The notes: generated by a model from the letters alone, not told the origin. Numbered from the stretch's first letter, positions 52,150 through 61,235 are shown. The stretch is DNA of 64,000 nt from Bacteroidales bacterium UBA4293 (GCA_002395835.1 DGVD01000018.1:186001-250000), one strand, 5' to 3'. Translations and numbers: made by a program.

Positions 52150-54513
52150 ATGAAAAAGACTTTACTGATAGCTTTCAGTTTCTGCGCACTGACCTGCAGC
52201 GCACAGAAAGCCAGCTATGCGGATTACGTCAATCCACTCATGGGATCCCTGTCGTCTTTTGAGCTTTCTACAGGTAACACCTATCCTGCCACTGCCCTGC
52301 CCTGGGGTATGAACTTCTGGACACCGCAGACCGGTAAAATGGGTGACGGTTGGCAGTACACCTACAACGCCCATAAAATCAGGGGCATCAAGCAGACTCA
52401 CCAGCCTAGCCCTTGGATAAACGATTACGGAGAGTTTGCCATCATGCCTATGTCTGGCAAGCCTATTGCCGAAGAGGAAGAACGTGCCAGCTGGTTCAGT
52501 CACAAGGGTGAAATCTCCAGGCCTTATTACTACAAAGTCTATCTGGCAGAACATGATGTCATAGCCGAGGTGGTTCCAACGGAACGTGCTGCTATGTTCC
52601 AGTTCACCTTCCCTGAGGCCGACTCCTACGTGAATGTGGATGCATACGACCGCAACTCACACATTCAGATTATCCCTGCAGAGAATAAGATTGTGGGCTA
52701 TACTACCCGAAACAGTGGTGGAGTGCCAGAGAACTTCAAGAACTATTTCGTGGTGGTCTTCGACAAGCCTTTCACCTACACAGCTACCTACAGCAATGAC
52801 GTTCAACCCGAAAAGAAGGACGGGACGGTGCCCGTGACCATCAAGGAAGGACAACTGGAGCAGACCAATTTCCACACAGGTGCCATCATCGGATTCAAGA
52901 CAAAGAAGGGTGAACTGGTTCATGCTAAAGTGGCATCTTCCTTCATCAGCCCTGAACAGGCAGAAATCAACCTGAAGGAACTGGGTACGGATTCTTTTGA
53001 AACTCTGAAGGCTAAGGGCAAAGCAATCTGGGACAACATGCTAGGACGTATAGAGGTGGAAGGTGGAGACCTGGACCAGGTAAGGACATTCTACTCCTGC
53101 CTGTACCGCTCCCTGCTCTTCCCTCGTAAGTTCTACGAAAAAGATGCTACGGGAAAGATTGTGCACTACAGTCCATACAATGGGAAAATAGAAGACGGCT
53201 ATATGTTCACAGATGCAGGTTTCTGGGATGTATTCCGCTGCCTGTTCCCACTCCTGAACATGATGTACCCATCCTTGAACCGGGAAATACAAGAAGGACT
53301 TATCAACACCTACAAGGAAAGTGGTTTCTTCCCAGAATGGGCCAGTCCTGGTCACCGGGGATGTATGGTAGGGAACAACTCAGCTTCTATCCTGGTAGAT
53401 GCCTATCTGAAAGGCATCAAGGTGGATGACGTCAAGACACTTTATGAAGGACTGATTCATGGCTGCAATGACGTGATGGAAAGCGTATCTTCCACCGGAC
53501 GTCTGGGTTACGAGTATTACAATAGACTGGGTTATGTGCCTTATGACGTAAAAATCTCTGAAAATGCAGCACGCACACTGGAATACTGCTATGACGACTG
53601 GTGCATCCTGCAGCTAGCTAAACTGCTGAACAACAGTCCAGAATTTGCCAAGGACAAGAAGTTCAAGAAGCAGTTGAAAGCCGACATCGCTACCTTGGAA
53701 AAACGTTCATTCAACTACAAGAACCTGTTCGACCCTGAAAGCAAACTGATGCGAGGGAAAAAGGAGAACGGAGAGTTCATGGCACCATTCTCCCCACTGA
53801 AATGGGGTGATGCCTTCACTGAAGGAAACAGTTGGCACTACACTTGGAGTGTCTTCCATGACCCTCAAGGACTCATCAATCTGATGGGTGGCAAAGACGA
53901 CTTTGTTTCCATGCTGGATTCTGTCTTCTCCGTTCCACCTATCTACGACGACAGTTACTATGGATTCCCTATCCATGAAATCACTGAAATGACCGTGATG
54001 AATATGGGTAACTATGCTCACGGAAACCAACCTATCCAGCACATGATTTACCTGTACGACTGGGCAGGACAGCCTTGGAAGGCTCAGTACTGGCTCAGGG
54101 AAACCATGAACCGTATGTACACCCCACAAGCCGACGGATATTGTGGTGATGAAGACAACGGACAGACATCTGCATGGTATGTGTTTACGGCACTGGGATT
54201 CTATCCTGTATGCCCTGGCACCAATGAATATGCACTAGGTGCTCCACTATTCAAGAAAGCCACTCTCCACATGGAAAATGGCAAGACGGTAGTGATTAAT
54301 GCTCCGGAAAACAGTGATAAGAATAGATATGTAGGTAAAATGACCCTCAACGGGACAGATTACACAAAAAACTACATCACCTATGAAGATTTACTGAAAG
54401 GAAGTACCATCCACTTCCAGATGACGGACAAACCTAATACACAACGAGGCACACTGGATACGGACTTCCCGTATTCCTACACTAATGAAGTGAACGCTTC
54501 AAAGAAGAAATAG
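52150..54513 (+). CDS. GH92-family enzyme with Gln in place of the general-acid Glu (trio gene 3)
   Basis: 787 residues from ATG 52150 (MKKTLLIAFSFCALTCSAQ signal peptide); the overlapping ATG at 52129 adds seven residues and may be the real, coupled start. It is GH92 throughout (ADYVNPLMGSLSSFELSTGN, GCMVGNNSASILVDAYLKGI), but the acid motif HGNEPSHH reads HGNQPIQH, with Gln627, and the base motif reads YCGDEDNGQTSAWY with Asp669 retained. In the bacterial mannose-1-phospho-6-mannose hydrolase CcMan5, as I recall, the same Glu-to-Gln change occurs because phosphate leaves without protonation. So it may uncap phosphomannosyl glycans rather than cleave ordinary mannosides. Convergent 32-bp overlap with cutC. 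Confidence 0.88.
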   Translation: MKKTLLIAFSFCALTCSAQKASYADYVNPLMGSLSSFELSTGNTYPATALPWGMNFWTPQTGKMGDGWQYTYNAHKIRGIKQTHQPSPWINDYGEFAIMPMSGKPIAEEEERASWFSHKGEISRPYYYKVYLAEHDVIAEVVPTERAAMFQFTFPEADSYVNVDAYDRNSHIQIIPAENKIVGYTTRNSGGVPENFKNYFVVVFDKPFTYTATYSNDVQPEKKDGTVPVTIKEGQLEQTNFHTGAIIGFKTKKGELVHAKVASSFISPEQAEINLKELGTDSFETLKAKGKAIWDNMLGRIEVEGGDLDQVRTFYSCLYRSLLFPRKFYEKDATGKIVHYSPYNGKIEDGYMFTDAGFWDVFRCLFPLLNMMYPSLNREIQEGLINTYKESGFFPEWASPGHRGCMVGNNSASILVDAYLKGIKVDDVKTLYEGLIHGCNDVMESVSSTGRLGYEYYNRLGYVPYDVKISENAARTLEYCYDDWCILQLAKLLNNSPEFAKDKKFKKQLKADIATLEKRSFNYKNLFDPESKLMRGKKENGEFMAPFSPLKWGDAFTEGNSWHYTWSVFHDPQGLINLMGGKDDFVSMLDSVFSVPPIYDDSYYGFPIHEITEMTVMNMGNYAHGNQPIQHMIYLYDWAGQPWKAQYWLRETMNRMYTPQADGYCGDEDNGQTSAWYVFTALGFYPVCPGTNEYALGAPLFKKATLHMENGKTVVINAPENSDKNRYVGKMTLNGTDYTKNYITYEDLLKGSTIHFQMTDKPNTQRGTLDTDFPYSYTNEVNASKKK

Positions 54514-55240
54514 TGGCTTCCACACGGGCATGGGTGGTGACGTTGCGCTCAAACTCAGAAATGCGCACGGTACCACCCATGCTTACATTTTCATTTCTGT
54601 AGGTCATAGCACTCTGCACCGTTTCCCGGGCTGAGAAGTGAAACTCGTGAATGCCAGTCTCAGCAGCAATTTTAGCGATGTTACCTTCATTCACCCCACA
54701 TCCAGCTAATAAGATAATCCGGTTTCCAGCCTGCAGCTGAAGTTCCCTCAGCAAAGGGATTCCAAGTTCTGCTGTAGCTTGCTGACCAGACGTCAGGATT
54801 CTATCGCACCCTAAATCTATAAGTTGCTCCAGGGCTTCCTTCGGATTACGACACACGTCGAAAGCACGATGAAAAGTGACAGACATTCCTTGAGATGCTT
54901 TCATGAGCTTTTTCATAGCAGGAATATCCACGTCACCCTCACGCGTCAAGCAACCGAAAACTACCCCGTCTGCACCTAAAGCCCGTGCATTCTCCACATC
55001 CTTCAACATAATCTCCAGTTCAAGTTCCGAATACAAAAAATCACCTCCACGTGGACGAATAATCACATGCAATCGGGTTTTCTCCAATAACTTTCTAGCC
55101 ATCAGAATATCTCCATAGGACGGAGTGGTACCACCCTCTGGAATACCTGCACAAAGCTCCACACGATCTGCCCCACCTATCTGGGCTGCTAAGCAACTCT
55201 CTACAGAGTTGGCACAAACTTCAAACTTGAACTCACTCAT
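54482..55240 (-). CDS. cutC: CutC family protein
   Basis: 252 residues, TIM-barrel CutC. Motifs: FEVCANSVESCLAAQIGGAD, RVELCAGIPEGGTTPSYGDI, LHVIIRPRGGDFLYSELELE, TFHRAFDVCRNPKEALEQLI and DRILTSGQ. Named for copper homeostasis in E. coli, but the biochemical role is unsettled. It is convergent with the third GH92 gene and overlaps its 3' end by 32 bp. In Bacteroides a cutC copy often lies close to glycosidase genes, so this may be either passenger or part of the locus. Confidence 0.93.
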   Translation of the reverse strand: MSEFKFEVCANSVESCLAAQIGGADRVELCAGIPEGGTTPSYGDILMARKLLEKTRLHVIIRPRGGDFLYSELELEIMLKDVENARALGADGVVFGCLTREGDVDIPAMKKLMKASQGMSVTFHRAFDVCRNPKEALEQLIDLGCDRILTSGQQATAELGIPLLRELQLQAGNRIILLAGCGVNEGNIAKIAAETGIHEFHFSARETVQSAMTYRNENVSMGGTVRISEFERNVTTHARVEATISSLKRSLH

Positions 55241-55305
55241 CTTCTTGTTTTTGAGACTGCAATATTAGTTAAAAACTCCGATTTTTGAAAAGAAAAGCAG
55301 TGTAA

Positions 55306-55337
55306 TTTGCCTATTTGACATTAAAGACGTAACTTTA
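55306..55337 (+). promoter_or_regulatory. Promoter of the FKBP-aroC unit
   Basis: Plus strand: -33 TTTG (55306-55309), 20-bp spacer, -7 TAACTTTA (55330-55337; last base differs from consensus). Predicted start about 36 nt before the FKBP ATG. Confidence 0.65.
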
Positions 55338-55379
55338 CACCCTGAATAAGAAAAGAATTAAATTTAACACATTTCAATA

Positions 55380-55958
55380 ATGGAAGAAACCCCAAACAAG
55401 TACATTACCGTAGCTTATGAGCTGTATACCGACATGGACGGTAAGATGGAGTTGACAGAAAAAGCACCAGCAGAACATCCTTTCCAGTTTATCACTGGCT
55501 TAGGCTATACGCTAGAAGCTTTCGAGAAGAATATCATTGACCTGAATGAAGGCGACACATTCGACTTCACCCTCAGTGTGGATGAAGCCTATGGCGACCA
55601 TATGCCTGAAGGCGTACAGAAACTGCCTAGAAATGCTTTTGAGATTAATGGTAAATTCGACAGTGAACATATCAAGGAAGGTGCTGTCATCCCGATGATG
55701 AATCAGGAAGGCGAGCGTTTCAATGCCACTGTAGTAGAAATAGCTTCTGATGGTGTGACCGTAGATTTAAACCACCCACTGGCTGGAAAGGAACTGAACT
55801 TCAAAGGTGTGGTAGTCACCTCTAGAGTAGCCACCAACGAAGAACTTCAGCAGATGCTGAATATGATGACAGGTGGTGGCTGTGGCGGTTGCGGCGGTAA
55901 ATGCGGCGACGGCAGTTGTGGTGACGGTGGCTGTGGAAGCTGCGGTGGTTGCAATTAA
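55380..55958 (+). CDS. FKBP-type peptidyl-prolyl isomerase, SlyD-like, with Cys/Gly-rich tail
   Basis: 192 residues, no signal peptide. FKBP fold with the SlyD insert-in-flap layout: TVAYELYTDMDGKMELTEKA, HPFQFITGLGYTLEAFEKNI, FDFTLSVDEAYGDHMPEGVQ and VDLNHPLAGKELNFKGVVV. The last ~28 residues are almost only Gly and Cys (CGGCGGKCGDGSCGDGGCG and on), resembling the metal-binding tail of SlyD although without His. A cytosolic folding catalyst and possible metal (Ni/Zn) binder. aroC follows after 9 bp. Confidence 0.9.
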   Translation: MEETPNKYITVAYELYTDMDGKMELTEKAPAEHPFQFITGLGYTLEAFEKNIIDLNEGDTFDFTLSVDEAYGDHMPEGVQKLPRNAFEINGKFDSEHIKEGAVIPMMNQEGERFNATVVEIASDGVTVDLNHPLAGKELNFKGVVVTSRVATNEELQQMLNMMTGGGCGGCGGKCGDGSCGDGGCGSCGGCN

Positions 55959-55967
55959 TACCAGAAT

Positions 55968-57044
55968 ATGAGCAACACATTCGGCAAGATATTTACCCTG
56001 ACAAGCTTTGGCGAGAGCCATGGCGTAGGCATAGGCGGAGTAATCGATGGATTCCCTGCCGGAATCCCTGTGGACCTGGATTTCATTCAGCAGGAGCTGA
56101 ACCGAAGAAAACCTGGGCAAAGCAAGATTACCACAGACCGCAAGGAAGCCGACCAAGTGGAATTCTTGTCGGGCATATTTGAAGGGAAAAGTACAGGCTG
56201 CCCTATCGCATTCCTGGTGCGCAACACCAATCAGCATTCAAGCGACTATGATAACCTCCGTGAAGTATTCCGTCCTTCCCATGCCGACTTCACCTATACC
56301 CAGAAATATGGGATAAGAGACCATCGTGGAGGAGGCCGCTCTTCAGCCCGTGAAACTATTGCCCGCTGTGTAGGAGGCGCTCTAGCCAAACTGGCATTAA
56401 AAGAATTAGGCATCAGCATTCAGGCTTACACCTCTCAGGTAGGCACCATAGCCTTGGAGAACGATTACAAGAAATACGACCTGAATCTGATTGAGACCAA
56501 TGCCGTCCGTTGCCCAGACCCACAGAAAGCCCAGGAAATGGAAGAATACATAGCAGGCGTCAAGGCTGAGGGTGACACTATAGGCGGTATTATCACCTGC
56601 GTAGTGAAAGGCTGTCCGATAGGTTTAGGAGAACCTGTGTTTGGCAAGCTTCAAGCGGCTTTAGGACATGCCATGCTTACCATTAATGCGGTTAAGGGAT
56701 TTGAATATGGCGAAGGATTTGCCGGTGTTACTCAGCGAGGATCAGAACAAAACGACCTTTTCTTCAATGACAAAGGCCAGATAAACACACGGACTAACCA
56801 CAGCGGAGGAATCCAAGGTGGAATCAGCAACGGTCAGGACATTTACTTCCGGGTGGCTTTTAAACCCGTGGCTACCCTGCTCCAAGAGCAGTGCACAGTA
56901 AATGTGAAAGGCGAAGAAGCCAAGGTAAAAGCCCGTGGACGCCATGACCCATGCGTGCTTCCGCGGGCAGTGCCTATAGTAGAAGCCATGACAGCCATGA
57001 CTTTGCTAGATTATTACTTAATGAATAAGTGCACAAGATTGTGA
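55968..57044 (+). CDS. aroC: Chorismate synthase
   Basis: 358 residues. Makes chorismate from EPSP with reduced FMN, the last step of the shikimate pathway. Signatures are clear: FGESHGVGIGGVIDGFPAGI, DYDNLREVFRPSHADFTYTQ, RDHRGGGRSSARETIARCVG and RTNHSGGIQGGISNGQDIYF. Full length. It is 9 bp downstream of the FKBP gene and probably co-transcribed. Confidence 0.97.
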   Translation: MSNTFGKIFTLTSFGESHGVGIGGVIDGFPAGIPVDLDFIQQELNRRKPGQSKITTDRKEADQVEFLSGIFEGKSTGCPIAFLVRNTNQHSSDYDNLREVFRPSHADFTYTQKYGIRDHRGGGRSSARETIARCVGGALAKLALKELGISIQAYTSQVGTIALENDYKKYDLNLIETNAVRCPDPQKAQEMEEYIAGVKAEGDTIGGIITCVVKGCPIGLGEPVFGKLQAALGHAMLTINAVKGFEYGEGFAGVTQRGSEQNDLFFNDKGQINTRTNHSGGIQGGISNGQDIYFRVAFKPVATLLQEQCTVNVKGEEAKVKARGRHDPCVLPRAVPIVEAMTAMTLLDYYLMNKCTRL

Positions 57045-57064
57045 ATTAATCTAAAATAAATTGC

Positions 57065-57072
57065 TATCTTTG
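57065..57072 (+). promoter_or_regulatory. Candidate -7 box (TATCTTTG) for the lysS operon
   Basis: TATCTTTG matches TAnnTTTG 29 bp before the lysS ATG. The nearest -33-like sequence (ATTG, 57038-57041) is 23 bp upstream, slightly too far. Confidence 0.6.
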
Positions 57073-57101
57073 CACGGACAAATAATTAGAAAGAAACAAG
57101 A

Positions 57102-58847
57102 ATGAACATATTAGAATTAAGCGAGCAGGAGATTGTGCGCCGTAATGCGCTGGAAGAGCTTCGTGGTTTAGGAATCAACCCCTATCCCGCAGCTGAATAT
57201 CCTACCAACGCCTTCTCTACAGATATAAAAAATGAGTTTCAAGATGATGCAGAACCTCGTCAGGTAGCTATAGCCGGCCGTATGATGAGCCGCCGTATTA
57301 TGGGAAAGGCTTCTTTTGCGGAGCTGCAGGATTCCAAAGGTAGAATTCAGGTTTATGTAACCCGTGACGACATCTGTCCGGGAGAGAACAAGGACATGTA
57401 CAACCAGGTGTTCAAGCGTTTGCTTGACATCGGCGACTTCATAGGCATCAAGGGTTTCGTATTCCGTACCCAAACCGGAGAAATCAGTGTACATGCTCAA
57501 GAGCTGACATTACTCAGTAAGAGTTTGAAGCCACTACCTATCGTCAAATACAAGGATGGTGTGGCATACGATAAATTCGACGACCCAGAACTTCGCTACC
57601 GCCAGCGTTACGTGGACTTGGTAGTCAACGACGGGGTAAAAGAAACATTTTTAAAACGTGCCACTGTATTACGCACGCTAAGAAACATCTTAGATGGAGC
57701 TGGCTATACAGAAGTGGAGACACCTGTTCTTCAAAGCATTGCAGGTGGAGCCAGTGCACGTCCTTTCATCACCCATTTCAATGCCCTGAATCAGGACATG
57801 TATATGCGTATTGCCACTGAGCTTTATCTGAAGCGCTTAATTGTGGGTGGTTTCGAGGGTGTCTATGAAATAGGCAAGAACTTCCGCAATGAAGGTATGG
57901 ACAAGACTCACAATCCAGAGTTCACCTGTATGGAACTGTACGTTCAATACAAGGACTACAACTGGATGATGAGTTTTACAGAAAAGATGCTGGAAGAAAT
58001 CTGCACCGCAGTGAATGGTAAACCAGAAGTAGAAATTGACGGAAACATCATTTCTTTCAAGGCTCCTTACCGCAGACTCCCAATCCTAGATGCTATCAAA
58101 GAAAAGACTGGATACGACCTTAACGGCATGAGCGAAGAAGAAATGCGTGAAGTAGCTCAGAAGTGTGGTGTTGAGGTGGACGAAACCATGGGCAAGGGCA
58201 AACTGATTGATGAAATCTTTGGAGAAACTTGTGAAGGCAGCTTCATCCAGCCAACCTTCATCATTGATTACCCTGTGGAAATGTCCCCACTGACCAAAAT
58301 GCACCGCAGCAAGCCAGGCTTGACTGAACGTTTTGAGTTGATGGTCAACGGTAAAGAACTTGCCAATGCCTACTCAGAGCTGAATGACCCTATCGATCAG
58401 GAAGAACGCTTCATTGAACAGATGAAACTGGCCGACAAGGGAGATGACGAAGCGATGATTATCGACCAGGATTTCCTACGCGCCTTACAATATGGCATGC
58501 CTCCTACCAGTGGTATTGGCATTGGAATAGACCGTCTGGTTATGCTCATGACTGGCAAGTTTGCCATAGGTGAAGTGATGCTCTTCCCACAAATGAAACC
58601 TGAGAAAAAGGCACCTAAAGACAAGGCTGAGAAATATGTGGAAATAGGCATACCAGAAGAAATAGTTCCAGTTTTACAAAAAGCCGGATACAATCTAGTA
58701 GCTAGTTTGGCAGGCCAGAACCCACAAAAGGTTCAACAACAAATTGGTGAGATCATCAAAAAATTCAAACTCACAATAGAGAAGCCTTCCGTACAGACAT
58801 TGGCTGAATGCATTGTCAAGATAAAGGCTCCTGAAACTGAGTCATAA
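57102..58847 (+). CDS. lysS: Lysyl-tRNA synthetase, class II, with C-terminal extension
   Basis: 581 residues; most bacterial LysRS are ~500. N-terminal OB-fold anticodon domain (VAIAGRMMSRRIMGKASFAEL), then class II core with motif 2 YEIGKNFRNEGMDKTHNPEF and motif 3 GIGIGIDRLVMLMTG. After the usual end (LFPQMKPEKK) an additional ~70 residues follow (IGIPEEIVPVLQKAGYNLVA ... QQIGEIIKKFKLTI), predicted helical, like small helix-hairpin-helix modules. The extension occurs in other Bacteroidetes sequences as I recall. First gene of lysS-gpsA-pgi-HAD; gpsA follows after 11 bp. Confidence 0.96.
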   Translation: MNILELSEQEIVRRNALEELRGLGINPYPAAEYPTNAFSTDIKNEFQDDAEPRQVAIAGRMMSRRIMGKASFAELQDSKGRIQVYVTRDDICPGENKDMYNQVFKRLLDIGDFIGIKGFVFRTQTGEISVHAQELTLLSKSLKPLPIVKYKDGVAYDKFDDPELRYRQRYVDLVVNDGVKETFLKRATVLRTLRNILDGAGYTEVETPVLQSIAGGASARPFITHFNALNQDMYMRIATELYLKRLIVGGFEGVYEIGKNFRNEGMDKTHNPEFTCMELYVQYKDYNWMMSFTEKMLEEICTAVNGKPEVEIDGNIISFKAPYRRLPILDAIKEKTGYDLNGMSEEEMREVAQKCGVEVDETMGKGKLIDEIFGETCEGSFIQPTFIIDYPVEMSPLTKMHRSKPGLTERFELMVNGKELANAYSELNDPIDQEERFIEQMKLADKGDDEAMIIDQDFLRALQYGMPPTSGIGIGIDRLVMLMTGKFAIGEVMLFPQMKPEKKAPKDKAEKYVEIGIPEEIVPVLQKAGYNLVASLAGQNPQKVQQQIGEIIKKFKLTIEKPSVQTLAECIVKIKAPETES

Positions 58848-58858
58848 AGATATAATTC

Positions 58859-59857
58859 ATGGAAAACTGCGGTACCATAGCAATTCTAGGTGGTGGAAGC
58901 TGGGCTACAGCCATTGCAAAGATCGTACTGGACAAAGTGGATCACATCAACTGGTACATCCGCCGTGACGACCGTATTGAAGATTTCAAGCGACTGGGAC
59001 ATAATCCGGCTTATCTGTCGATGGTTCATTTTGATGTGAACCGGATAACTTTTTCATCCGATATCAATGAAATAGTGAAGAAGTCGGATACGCTGATTAT
59101 GGTCACCCCATCACCCTATGTAAAGAGTCACTTAAAGAAACTGCGCACCAGTCTTCGCGACAAATTCGTAGTAACCGCCATCAAGGGTATTGTGCCCGAT
59201 GAGAACTTGGCTGTATCGGAATACTTACACAAAGTTTTCGATGTGCCCGATGAAAATCTGGCTGTCATAGGTGGACCATCACATGCCGAGGAGGTGGCTC
59301 TGGAACGTTTATCCTATCTGACCATAGGCTGCTCTGAAATAGAGAAAGCTGAAATGTTCTCTAACATTTTGAGAAGCCACTACATCAAGACATCCACCAG
59401 TACAGACATTCTAGGCATTGAATATAGTTCTGTATTGAAAAATATCTTCGCTATTGCTGCAGGTATCTGCAATGGATTAAACTACGGAGATAATTTCCAA
59501 GCTGTCTTGATATCCAATGCAGCACAAGAAATGTCCAGATTCCTCTCTACAATCAGTCCGATGGAGAATCGTAACATTGTAGATTCCGTTTATTTGGGCG
59601 ACCTGATGGTTACTGGATATTCAAATTTCAGTAGAAATAGAGTATTTGGAACCATGATAGGAAAAGGCTACTCCGTAAAAAGTGCCCAAATAGAGATGGA
59701 AATGATTGCAGAAGGCTACTACGGAACCAAGTGTATCAAGGAAATCAACCGCTATTACCATGTCAATATGCCTATCGTAGACGCAGTTTACAACATCCTC
59801 TATGAGCGCATATCTCCACTGGTGGAAATTAAACTGTTGACCGATTCATTTAGATAA
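58859..59857 (+). CDS. gpsA: Glycerol-3-phosphate dehydrogenase [NAD(P)+]
   Basis: 332 residues. Reduces dihydroxyacetone phosphate to sn-glycerol-3-phosphate for phospholipid synthesis. The Rossmann motif is IAILGGGSWATAIAKIV, with substrate-domain signatures VTAIKGIVPDENLAVSEYLH, VIGGPSHAEEVALERLSYLT and EYSSVLKNIFAIAAGICNGL (catalytic Lys). Gap to pgi is 23 bp. Confidence 0.96.
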   Translation: MENCGTIAILGGGSWATAIAKIVLDKVDHINWYIRRDDRIEDFKRLGHNPAYLSMVHFDVNRITFSSDINEIVKKSDTLIMVTPSPYVKSHLKKLRTSLRDKFVVTAIKGIVPDENLAVSEYLHKVFDVPDENLAVIGGPSHAEEVALERLSYLTIGCSEIEKAEMFSNILRSHYIKTSTSTDILGIEYSSVLKNIFAIAAGICNGLNYGDNFQAVLISNAAQEMSRFLSTISPMENRNIVDSVYLGDLMVTGYSNFSRNRVFGTMIGKGYSVKSAQIEMEMIAEGYYGTKCIKEINRYYHVNMPIVDAVYNILYERISPLVEIKLLTDSFR

Positions 59858-59880
59858 ATAAAATAATTATTCGTATAAAA

Positions 59881-61227
59881 ATGGGAAAATTCGATTTAAA
59901 TGTTAGTAAGGCAGCTCAGTTTCTGGCTGCTGGTGAGGTAGCCTCTTTTGCTCCAGCAACCAAGGCTGCTATAGAATCCATGGAAAATGGAACCTGCCCA
60001 GGAAGCGACTTCCTCGGATGGTTGCATTTGCCTTCTTCCATTACTCCAGAATTCCTGGCTGATATTAAGGCTACAGCAAATGTATTGCGTGAGAACTGCG
60101 AGGTAGTTATCGTTGCAGGTATTGGTGGAAGCTATCTGGGTGCACGTGCTGTCATTGAGGCGTTGAGCAACAGTTTTTCTCAGTTGGTTAACGACGGAAA
60201 GAATCCAATAGTTCTTTACGCTGGTAACAACATTGGCGAGGATTATCTGGCAGAACTGACCGACTACCTGAAAACCAAGAAATTTGGTGTCATCAACATT
60301 TCAAAGAGTGGAACTACCACAGAAACTGCTTTGGCATTCCGCCTGTTGAAGAAGCAATGTGAAGATCAGCGCGGTAAAGAAGTAGCTAAGAAGGTAATCG
60401 TAGCTGTTACCGATGCAAAAAAAGGCGCAGCTCGTGTTACCGCCACTAAAGAAGGATACAAAACTTTCGTAATTCCAGACAACGTGGGTGGTCGCTACTC
60501 TGTCTTGACACCAGTAGGTCTGCTGCCTATTGCCGTAGCTGGATTTGACATCGAGAAACTGGTGGCAGGTGCTGCCGACATGGAAGCAGCTACAAGTGCA
60601 GAAATTCCATTTGAGGAAAACCCATCTGCAGTATATGCAGCTACACGTTATGCTCTATATGAGTCTGGAAAGAAGATTGAGATTCTGGTCAACTTCCAGC
60701 CAAAACTTCATTACATGATGGAATGGTGGAAGCAACTTTACGGAGAGTCTGAAGGCAAGGATCTGAAGGGCGTATTCCCTGCAGCCGTTGACTTCTCTAC
60801 CGACCTTCATTCTATGGGTCAGTGGATTCAGGAAGGTGAGCGTAATATCTTCGAGACTGTCATCTCAATAGAAAAGCCAGAACATGAACTTCACGTTCCA
60901 TCCGATGAAGAAAATCTGGATGGTTTGAACTTCTTGGCAGGCAAGCGTGTTGACGAAGTAAACAAGATGGCAGAACTGGGCACCCAATTGGCACACGTTG
61001 ATGGTGGTGTTCCTAATATGCGTGTCAGCATTCCACGCTTAGACGAGTATAATTTAGGCCAGCTCATCTATTTCTTTGAGAAAGCATGTGGTATTCACTG
61101 CCAATTGTTAGGTATCAATGCATTCAACCAGCCAGGTGTGGAAGCATACAAGAAGAACATGTTTGCCCTACTGAATAAGCCAGGCTATGAAAAAGAGTCC
61201 GAAGCTATTCAGGCTAGGCTGAAGTAA
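59881..61227 (+). CDS. pgi: Glucose-6-phosphate isomerase
   Basis: 448 residues, the short form usual in Bacteroidetes and Firmicutes. Interconverts glucose-6-P and fructose-6-P. SIS-fold signatures: VVIVAGIGGSYLGARAVIEA, KFGVINISKSGTTTETALAF, VIPDNVGGRYSVLTPVGLLP and a C-terminal INAFNQPGVEAYKKNM. It takes up fructose-6-P produced by NagB, though it is in a separate operon. Confidence 0.97.
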   Translation: MGKFDLNVSKAAQFLAAGEVASFAPATKAAIESMENGTCPGSDFLGWLHLPSSITPEFLADIKATANVLRENCEVVIVAGIGGSYLGARAVIEALSNSFSQLVNDGKNPIVLYAGNNIGEDYLAELTDYLKTKKFGVINISKSGTTTETALAFRLLKKQCEDQRGKEVAKKVIVAVTDAKKGAARVTATKEGYKTFVIPDNVGGRYSVLTPVGLLPIAVAGFDIEKLVAGAADMEAATSAEIPFEENPSAVYAATRYALYESGKKIEILVNFQPKLHYMMEWWKQLYGESEGKDLKGVFPAAVDFSTDLHSMGQWIQEGERNIFETVISIEKPEHELHVPSDEENLDGLNFLAGKRVDEVNKMAELGTQLAHVDGGVPNMRVSIPRLDEYNLGQLIYFFEKACGIHCQLLGINAFNQPGVEAYKKNMFALLNKPGYEKESEAIQARLK

Positions 61228-61235
61228 TCTCCTCT

